Below are positions 1 to 5,096 of a stretch of 7,750 nt of DNA, in pieces (the stretch's first letter is position 1; each line of letters begins with the position of its first letter). Source of the stretch: Chloroflexota bacterium (GTDB lineage: Bacteria; Chloroflexota; Anaerolineae; Aggregatilineales; UBA3940); contig DRKO01000242.1 of assembly GCA_011051745.1 (NCBI GenBank), positions 1-7,750 on the forward strand, in the 5' to 3' direction. The position numbers and the translations under genes are program-made. The notes under the pieces were generated by a model. It did no database searches. It was not told the origin of the DNA and saw nothing but the letters and a program-made list of their open reading frames with translations.

Positions 1-199
1 GGCGACGGCATACCTCGTAGCCATCTATATCCGGCAACATGATGTCGAGGACGATAACGGCAGGCCGATGCTTAACGGCCATCTCGACGGCTTCAGCGCC
101 CGTCAGGGCATTCAACACCTCATAGCCGACGATTTCGAAGTATCGGCGGAGCATATCAGAGGTGATGACTTCGTCCTCAACGACCAGCAGTTTATTCAT
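1..199 (-). CDS. Response regulator, receiver domain (C-terminus beyond window)
   Basis: This is the N-terminal 66 codons of a leftward gene that runs off the window edge. The translation starts MNKLLVVEDEV and shows a CheY-like receiver fold: the acidic pocket E8/D9, then 'VIVLDIMLPDIDGYEVCRR' with the predicted phosphoacceptor D52. The conserved Thr/Ser and Lys of the family would lie outside the window. By family knowledge a partner histidine kinase phosphorylates the Asp; the output domain cannot be seen. ATG at 199 was chosen because it gives the standard receiver N-terminus. No good Shine-Dalgarno precedes it, and an in-frame TTG at 214 would add five residues. The upstream CpaE-like gene stops 38 bases away, so co-transcription and perhaps translational coupling are likely. 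The receiver identity is secure; the gene's overall role is unknown. Confidence 0.9.
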   Translation of the reverse strand, partial: MNKLLVVEDEVITSDMLRRYFEIVGYEVLNALTGAEAVEMAVKHRPAVIVLDIMLPDIDGYEVCRR

Positions 200-237
200 G
201 ATGCGTCGGCTCAATACGTTGTCGCTGATGAGACGGG

Positions 238-1494
238 TTAAAGCTGACGGGCCAGATGTAAAATCGCGCGGGCAAAGAGAGAGCCGGGCTGGGACATCAC
301 CAGCGGACGCCCTTCCATCAACGCCGAAATCTGATCAGGCTCATACGGGATATCGGCTTCTATAGGGCGATTGATGGTCTTCACCACGTCCTCGTGAGAG
401 ACCCCATGCGGGCGTGTACGGTTGATGACGATATGCTGTTGCCCTTTTAGCCCCAGCCTATCAATGGCCTCCAGTGTTTTCGGCACAGTGACGAGATCCG
501 CCGGATTCTCCCCCACGACCAGTACGATATGAGAGGCCAAGCGCAACGCATGGGTACTCATCGGAGTTAGATGGGCAGGGAGATCAACAACGATCCGGTG
601 GAACCCCTCCGACAGAACGCTGAAAATATACTGTAACGTCTCCGGAGCCAGTTCTTGGGGAGCGGGGTCAAGTGGCGCAGCAAGGATCGCCACCCCTACC
701 GAACGGTCAAGCATCAACGCCCCGCCGATAAGGCGCTTATCTGCGCCGGGAGCGAGGTTGACAAGGTTATACCACGTACTCTTCGGGGGCGTCATCTTCA
801 ACTGGACGGCGACCTGCCCGTCACCATTGTTCAGATCAACGATACATGATCGCCCAAACTGCATCAGCCCCAGCCCCAGGTTCACGGCCATAGTGGTAGT
901 ACCGACGCCATCCGCCAGACCCATAACGGCCACGACCGGCAACGCAGGAGTGGGAGTCTCCGGACGGGGAGCTGGTGGCTGGTACACACCCGCCGAGGGC
1001 ACGGGCTGAGGCGGCTGAGCAGGAGAAGGGGGAGGCGCAGTACGCGGCTGAGGTGGCGGGGGAGGCGCCGGGGCCTCGGTCACCGGTGGAGGGGCCGGAG
1101 GCTCCAGCGGAGCAGGCATGTTACGCGCCCCTGTATAGAGCAGTTCCTCAACGTGTTTTAGCAGATCATCCCGCGTGACTGGCTTGGTGACAAAATCGTC
1201 TGCCCCGGCATCCTCGGCGTAATCACGCTGCTCAGGCTGAGAGAGCGCCGTGAGGATCAGAAGGGGGATGTCCATTGTCTCCGGGTCCTCCCGGAGAATG
1301 CGGCAGACCTCATAACCACTGATATCAGGCATCATCACGTCTACGATCGCCATGTCGGGGCGTTCCCGCCTTGCGATTTCGATGCCCTTGTAGCCATCGG
1401 TTGCCAGTATGGGTGTGTGGCCTGCACGCTTGAGCATGATGCTCATCATCTGAAGCAAGCTCTCGTCGTCGTCAATTATCAGAATACGGGCCAT
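238..1494 (-). CDS. CpaE/TadZ-like protein: receiver domain fused to MinD/ParA-type ATPase domain
   Basis: The protein has 418 residues. Residues 1-120 are a complete receiver domain: D8/D9 acidic pocket, phosphoacceptor D52 in 'AIVDVMMPDISGYEVCR', T82, and K104-P105. Residues about 126-186 are a Pro/Ala-rich linker. Residues about 187-418 are a MinD/ParA-like domain with a P-loop-like 'GLADGVGTTTMAVNLG' (192-207), an 'IVDLN' strand (D220) and a Walker B-like 'IVVDLPAHL' (D304). The receiver-plus-MinD arrangement is that of CpaE/TadZ proteins, which localise the Tad pilus assembly machinery at the inner membrane. No other tad genes are visible here, so the pilus role is inferred. Both lysines expected in a deviant Walker A motif are missing, so ATP hydrolysis is doubtful. 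The start is the ATG at 1494, which follows AAAGAG by 9 bases. A GTG at 1530 would add 12 residues ahead of the canonical receiver start. The next gene downstream is another response regulator. Confidence 0.87.
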   Translation of the reverse strand: MARILIIDDDESLLQMMSIMLKRAGHTPILATDGYKGIEIARRERPDMAIVDVMMPDISGYEVCRILREDPETMDIPLLILTALSQPEQRDYAEDAGADDFVTKPVTRDDLLKHVEELLYTGARNMPAPLEPPAPPPVTEAPAPPPPPQPRTAPPPSPAQPPQPVPSAGVYQPPAPRPETPTPALPVVAVMGLADGVGTTTMAVNLGLGLMQFGRSCIVDLNNGDGQVAVQLKMTPPKSTWYNLVNLAPGADKRLIGGALMLDRSVGVAILAAPLDPAPQELAPETLQYIFSVLSEGFHRIVVDLPAHLTPMSTHALRLASHIVLVVGENPADLVTVPKTLEAIDRLGLKGQQHIVINRTRPHGVSHEDVVKTINRPIEADIPYEPDQISALMEGRPLVMSQPGSLFARAILHLARQL

Positions 1495-1503
1495 GATCGC
1501 CAT

Positions 1504-1509
1504 CTCTTT
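1504..1509 (-). promoter_or_regulatory. Ribosome binding site deciding the CpaE-like start
   Basis: On the minus strand the sequence reads AAAGAG, followed by 9 bases and then the ATG at 1494. This spacing favours the ATG at 1494 over the ATG at 1503, which directly abuts the site. It also favours it over the upstream GTG at 1530. Confidence 0.5.
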
Positions 1510-1544
1510 GAGTACAGGGTCAGGGGCCACCCCGGAGGACAGCC

Positions 1545-1568
1545 TCGTACATTGCTTCTATTGTACGA
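1545..1568. promoter_or_regulatory. Inverted repeat overlapping the -10 box (possible operator)
   Basis: TCGTACA (1545-1551) and its exact reverse complement TGTACGA (1562-1568) are separated by 10 bases. The right arm overlaps the predicted -10 box and the left arm lies near the expected transcription start. A dimeric repressor bound here would block the leftward promoter. The symmetry is directly visible; the operator role is inference. Confidence 0.35.
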
Positions 1569-1588
1569 TAATTACTTCACCGGGCCAA
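1560..1588 (-). promoter_or_regulatory. Sigma70-type promoter of the CpaE-like gene
   Basis: On the minus strand a -35 box TTGGCC (1583-1588, 4 of 6 consensus bases) and a -10 box TACAAT (1560-1565, 5 of 6) are separated by exactly 17 bases. The box lies about 65 bp upstream of the ATG at 1494 and points at it. The spacing and position are good, but this is a match by eye without transcript evidence. Confidence 0.5.
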
Positions 1589-1695
1589 CCGCTTCCACCG
1601 GCCAGTTCCGGGGAAGAGGCTTCCGAGCCAGAGCATCACTGCTCAGGTGGCAAAAAAAACGAAAACGAAGCAGAATGTGAGGAACAGGCAACACA

Positions 1696-1782
1696 GGTGA
1701 GTGGTATTTCTCTGGAACTCTCCATACTGTATCAGCAGCTTCTATCAGCCGGGGTCAGCCAGCGCACACAGTGGTGAGTGGT
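1696..1782 (+). repeat. 10-bp direct repeat GGTGAGTGGT, two copies
   Basis: Exact copies of GGTGAGTGGT lie at 1696-1705 and 1773-1782, 77 bp apart start to start. Each is preceded by ACACA, directly in the first copy and after two extra bases in the second. They sit upstream of the rightward gene, the second just before a TAAAAT box, so they could bind a regulator. No known binding site was recognised. Confidence 0.4.
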
Positions 1783-1794
1783 CGCCTGCGCTGC

Positions 1795-1800
1795 TAAAAT
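1795..1800 (+). promoter_or_regulatory. Weak -10 candidate for the membrane receiver gene
   Basis: TAAAAT matches 5 of 6 bases of the -10 consensus and lies 38 bases before the ATG at 1839. The region 17 bases upstream (TGGTGA, 1772-1777) is a poor -35 box and falls inside the second direct repeat. Transcription here may therefore need an activator. This is weak evidence. Confidence 0.25.
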
Positions 1801-1828
1801 AACCTGGAACCAGACTCAAAACAAGAAC

Positions 1829-1833
1829 GGGGA
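1829..1833 (+). promoter_or_regulatory. Ribosome binding site of the membrane receiver gene
   Basis: GGGGA precedes the ATG at 1839 by 5 bases. A start-stop pair ATG-TAA (1834-1839) lies between them, its last base shared with the true ATG. Confidence 0.5.
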
Positions 1834-1838
1834 ATGTA

Positions 1839-3560
1839 ATGGGATCAGACACTCGGATACTCGTGCTCGAAGATGACCCCAGCTTAATTAAATTGTATTC
1901 AGAGGCATTAAGACTGGAGGGATTCAGGGTTGATCAGGCGACCACCATAGAGGAAGCGCGTGAGCTCCTGAGCGCCAATGAATACACTGTTTTTTTATGC
2001 GACGTTCTAATCGGCAAGCAGCGGAGCACCGGTCTGTTGCATGAGGTTCTCCCTGCGTTGGCCGGAAAAACAGAAGTCGTCATGCTTTCAGGTAAGGGGC
2101 AATACCTCGAAAGCGCTCAGGAACTTGGCGTAAAATACTTCGTCGCCAAGCCTACCTCGCTGGATACGCTGGTGCTTCTGATCCACCAACTCTCAAGGGG
2201 GATGGAGGAGGCTCTGGAAATCGGGGCGAGCGATGAAGACCTGCGCCAGACAGCGGCCATACCGGCGCAGCATTGCCCCTATCTCGGTATCAGAGGCGAT
2301 CCGGAGACCTGGTTTGCCTTCCCCACCGAGGAGAACTACTGCCAGCGCCCCAAGACCCCAAAGCCGATCGCACTGGCGCATCAGTCAGACGTATGCCTCT
2401 CGGCCAGCCACGTGAATTGCCCTGTCTTCCAGCATGAGGGTGAGTGGAGCGGCCCGCTGCCGCAGGAAATTCAGGGGGAATCTCCCCTGATGGCTTTCCT
2501 GAGAGAGCGCTGGATGATCATCGCGGGCGCAGCAGTGGGCCTTGTCATTGTGGGGGTTATACTGATCCTGGTGCTGAGCGGAGGGAGCAGCCCTGCTCCA
2601 AGCGCTGTAGAACCCACAGCCATCACCATCTCGACGGCCTTTCCCACGCCGACAGACACACCCGCGCCGACCGAAGAGCCAGCAACTGAGCCGACAGCGT
2701 CTCCGGTTGAGAGCCAGCCGATCAGCGTGATCCCATTGAGTGGCCCTCTGGCTGAGCCGACCTCCGAGATTTCCGGCCTGGCCTGGTATGGCGACACACT
2801 TATCCTGCTGCCCCAGCGCCCCTCAAGAGAAGACGACGTGCTTTACACGCTTCAAAAAGAGGACATCCTACGCTACCTCAGTGATCCGAATGGAGAACCG
2901 TTGACACCGGGAACCATCACATTTACAGCCCCCCGCATAGAGGCGACGATCAGCGGCTTTGAAGGGTTCGAGGCAATCGGGTTCTCTGGCAATCGTGTAT
3001 ACCTGACTGCCGAGGCTTCGCCGGGTAGAACTATCGCTGGATTCCTGCTTGCGGGCGAGGTTATTGGTGGTGGTTCCGAGATAGCTGTTGATCTGGAGAA
3101 TCGAGCCGAGATACTGCCACAGGCTGACATACCAAACGCGGCAGAGGAGGCGCTGGTCATTGCCGGGGACCGGATCATAACGCTCTATGAGGGGAACGAT
3201 TTCCGAGTCAACGTGAGTCCGGTTGCGCACGTGTTTGATACCTCGCTGATCCCGGTTGGCACAATCCCGTTCCCCAACCTTGAGTGGCGCGTCACCGACG
3301 CCACCGATCTGGACCCGGAGGGCCGCTTCTGGGTTGTCAACACCTCTTTCTTCTGGCCAGGAGTTGAGCAACTCGTCGAGTATCAGTACAGCGAAGACGG
3401 TATCACCGGGACAGACAACGCCCCTATCCGGCTTCTCCTCGACGAGGACGAGCCCCGCAACTGGGAAGGCGTGGCCCGGCTGGATGATTCCGGCTTCCTG
3501 ATTGTGACGGACAAAGACCCTGAGACTATCCTCGCTTTCGTAGCAATGCCCCGGCCCTGA
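1839..3560 (+). CDS. Membrane protein: receiver domain, four-Cys module, TM helix, extracytoplasmic propeller-like domain
   Basis: The protein has 573 residues. Residues 1-121 are an intact receiver domain: E11/D12/D13, phosphoacceptor D55 in 'FLCDVLIG', S84, K104-P105. Residues about 145-198 carry C146, C168, C186 and C194, with conserved-looking 'CPYLG' and 'CPVF' ends; this may bind metal. One TM helix spans about 226-246, preceded by RERW, which predicts the N-terminus inside. A Thr/Pro/Glu-rich stalk runs about 251-292. Residues about 305-573 read like phytase-like or SdiA-regulated beta-propellers, with 'ISGLAWYGDTLILL', 'GFEGFEAIGFSGNRVYL', 'TDATDLDPEGRFWVVN' and 'NWEGVARLDDSGFLIVTD'. 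Such domains bind or cleave ligands in some families, but no enzymatic activity can be assigned. It has no kinase or DNA-binding domain, so the phosphorylated receiver would have to act across the membrane or through partners. The receiver and TM helix are secure; the C-terminal fold is moderately sure. Confidence 0.88.
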   Translation: MGSDTRILVLEDDPSLIKLYSEALRLEGFRVDQATTIEEARELLSANEYTVFLCDVLIGKQRSTGLLHEVLPALAGKTEVVMLSGKGQYLESAQELGVKYFVAKPTSLDTLVLLIHQLSRGMEEALEIGASDEDLRQTAAIPAQHCPYLGIRGDPETWFAFPTEENYCQRPKTPKPIALAHQSDVCLSASHVNCPVFQHEGEWSGPLPQEIQGESPLMAFLRERWMIIAGAAVGLVIVGVILILVLSGGSSPAPSAVEPTAITISTAFPTPTDTPAPTEEPATEPTASPVESQPISVIPLSGPLAEPTSEISGLAWYGDTLILLPQRPSREDDVLYTLQKEDILRYLSDPNGEPLTPGTITFTAPRIEATISGFEGFEAIGFSGNRVYLTAEASPGRTIAGFLLAGEVIGGGSEIAVDLENRAEILPQADIPNAAEEALVIAGDRIITLYEGNDFRVNVSPVAHVFDTSLIPVGTIPFPNLEWRVTDATDLDPEGRFWVVNTSFFWPGVEQLVEYQYSEDGITGTDNAPIRLLLDEDEPRNWEGVARLDDSGFLIVTDKDPETILAFVAMPRP

Positions 3561-3720
3561 TCAGAGCAGAGCAACACCCCTCTCCCGTTCTAAAACCAGG
3601 ACAGACTTTTCGCCATCACACGCCAGCTTTCTCTCCCTCAGGGTGATACTGTCCCTTACTCTTCAGCAGATGCTCGCACAGAGGAATATGAACAGGAACA
3701 GAACAGACACATATCGGCAG

Positions 3721-3726
3721 GGAGGT
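3721..3726 (+). promoter_or_regulatory. Strong ribosome binding site supporting a GTG start
   Basis: GGAGGT lies 8 bases before the GTG at 3735. This is the strongest Shine-Dalgarno in the window, and it supports GTG as the start of the glycosyltransferase gene although no ATG is present nearby in frame. Confidence 0.75.
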
Positions 3727-3734
3727 AAGCAGGC

Positions 3735-5048
3735 GTGAGCTGGCTGTATCGGGAAACTACCAGACGTCACCTTGCGGTTGGTCTGATCATCCTCCTGATC
3801 CCGCTTGCGGCCGCCTCGCTTGTTAGAGGCGTATCGAAGGCACTGGGGCGGCCCTGTGACTTCCAGAATTTCTGGGTTTCAGGCCAGCTGGTAGCGGAGG
3901 GGCAGAATCCCTACCGCGTATGGCTGGAGGATAAGCCCCAGCTCCGGGAACGAGCCATTCCTCCGGGAACCTGCAGCGATCTTGAAGACCTCCCCGTCTT
4001 CAACCCACCCCTTCTTCCGCTGATGATGATCGCCTTCAGTGGGCTGGATTTCCTTCCGGCGCGCATTATATGGCTGGGGCTGGATATCATCATGGCGATA
4101 CTCCTGCCCCTCCTTTTGATGCGTCTCAACCCGCGCCCTCCATCCGGCCAGCTACAGGTCATTTCTGTGCTGTTTTTTCTGACCTGGCTACCGGTGCGAT
4201 ATGCGATCAGCCTGAGCCAGACAGGCCTGGGAGCAGGCTTCCTTGCTGTGCTGGCAGTATGGCTCACCTACCGGGAACGCCCGCGCTGGCTGCTGGCGGG
4301 ATTGCTTATGGGAGCGGCCCTGATCAAATACACGTTGACGGGGCCATTACTTCTGTTTTTCCTGATCTACCGACGCTACCGCGTCGTTGCAGTCGCCGTG
4401 CTGGTCCAGGTGCTTGCCTTCATCCTGTTTACCCTGCTGGTCGGTGACTCGCTCTCCGAGGCTACCCACGCTTACTTTGCCCTCCTGTTTCAGGCTACGG
4501 GGCAATCAAGCGGCGTCGTCTCGCTCGATGGCTGGCTCAACACAGTCGGGTTATCCAGTTCTGCCTCTGCGTTGATCGGGCTGGTTGCGAGCGTCGTCGT
4601 TACAGGCCTGTTTATCATCCCCCACTATTGGCACGAGGCCCTTACCCCTATCTCTGATCTATCCTCCCCTCGCGGCCGTCTGAAGGGGAACCTTCTGATC
4701 ACCCTCCTGATTCTGGTGGGGCTGCTATTTTTCTACCACCGCCCCTATGATCTACCGCTTCTCTTTGCCTTCCTCGCCTTCGCGGCAGGGTTTGATCTGC
4801 CGGAGGACATTACCACACCACGGGGACGAATGATAATGATCCTGCTCATCTCAGCGGTAGCTGTTGGGCTGGCAATGATGCTGCCAGGCTGGTGGATCGG
4901 GGCCGCCCATCCGAGTCTGACAGTGCGCGATTTCTTCGAGCGGTTCCAGTTCACGGTTGCCGGGTTTCTGGCCCTCGCCGTTTCGCTGTGGGTGCTCCCC
5001 AGGTTTGATATACTGATGCCACCATCGGGAGGCCAGCCTGATCATTGA
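3735..5048 (+). CDS. GT87-type (DUF2029) polytopic glycosyltransferase
   Basis: This 437-residue hydrophobic protein has about ten predicted TM segments, the first near residues 12-32. After it comes 'CDFQNFWVSGQLVAEGQNPY' (41-60), followed by 'VFNPPLLPLMM' (88-98). This pair is typical of GT87 enzymes, GT-C fold transferases related to mycobacterial PimE that use polyprenyl-phosphate-linked sugars on the outer face of the membrane. By position D42 in the first outside loop is the likely catalytic acid. A later 'LIKYTLTGPLLLFFLIYRRYR'-like segment also fits. C41 and C80 lie in the same loop and could form a disulfide. The sugar and acceptor cannot be read from sequence. A surface glycolipid or glycoprotein is plausible, and the lipoprotein encoded 48 bp downstream is one candidate neighbour target. 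The start is GTG behind a strong GGAGGT. Confidence 0.82.
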   Translation: MSWLYRETTRRHLAVGLIILLIPLAAASLVRGVSKALGRPCDFQNFWVSGQLVAEGQNPYRVWLEDKPQLRERAIPPGTCSDLEDLPVFNPPLLPLMMIAFSGLDFLPARIIWLGLDIIMAILLPLLLMRLNPRPPSGQLQVISVLFFLTWLPVRYAISLSQTGLGAGFLAVLAVWLTYRERPRWLLAGLLMGAALIKYTLTGPLLLFFLIYRRYRVVAVAVLVQVLAFILFTLLVGDSLSEATHAYFALLFQATGQSSGVVSLDGWLNTVGLSSSASALIGLVASVVVTGLFIIPHYWHEALTPISDLSSPRGRLKGNLLITLLILVGLLFFYHRPYDLPLLFAFLAFAAGFDLPEDITTPRGRMIMILLISAVAVGLAMMLPGWWIGAAHPSLTVRDFFERFQFTVAGFLALAVSLWVLPRFDILMPPSGGQPDH

Positions 5049-5081
5049 AGTTTCGGGAAAGCTATTTCGAGGCTGACAATC

Positions 5082-5087
5082 GGAGGA
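5082..5087 (+). promoter_or_regulatory. Ribosome binding site of the LamG/beta-helix lipoprotein
   Basis: GGAGGA lies 9 bases before the ATG at 5097. An ATG-TAG start-stop pair (5088-5093) directly abuts it and is too close to be initiated efficiently, so the start at 5097 is preferred. That start also gives a proper signal peptide. Confidence 0.65.
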
Positions 5088-5096
5088 ATGTAGTCC

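Larger units (their letters stand above)
1495..1838. other. Divergent intergenic region
   Basis: This 344-bp gap separates the leftward CpaE-like gene from the rightward membrane receiver gene. It contains the leftward promoter with its inverted repeat, a small GAGCA/TGCTC hairpin at 1631-1644 followed by an A-rich run (1652-1667), a 10-bp direct repeat, and a weak TAAAAT box near the rightward start. Open frames crossing it have no recognisable protein signature, so I consider it non-coding and regulatory. Confidence 0.6.

Noticed and set aside
1495..1530. Upstream extension of the CpaE-like gene to a GTG at 1530
   Set aside because: The extra 12 residues precede the canonical receiver start 'ARILIIDDDE', and the AAAGAG site is spaced correctly only for the ATG at 1494.
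1631..1667. GAGCA-TCAC-TGCTC hairpin followed by an A-rich run, considered as a terminator
   Set aside because: The stem is only 5 bp, the run is A on the plus strand, and on the minus strand the T-run comes before the stem; no gene ends here on either strand.
1417..1777. Plus-strand open frames running through the divergent intergenic region
   Set aside because: They overlap the receiver coding region and promoter, show no protein signature, and have no convincing ribosome site.
2589..2715. Thr/Pro/Glu-rich stretch considered as a DNA tandem repeat
   Set aside because: The repetition is at the amino-acid composition level only; codons vary and no exact DNA unit recurs, so it is a protein stalk.
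2868..3371. Minus-strand open frame of 167 codons inside the membrane receiver gene
   Set aside because: No domain signature, and it is opposite a well-supported propeller-like coding region.
3599..3654. Nested inverted repeat GGACAG/ATCAC … GTGAT/CTGTCC after the membrane receiver gene, considered as a terminator
   Set aside because: The arms are short, the spacing is uneven (10 versus 1 base bulge), the loop is 23 bases, and no T-run follows.
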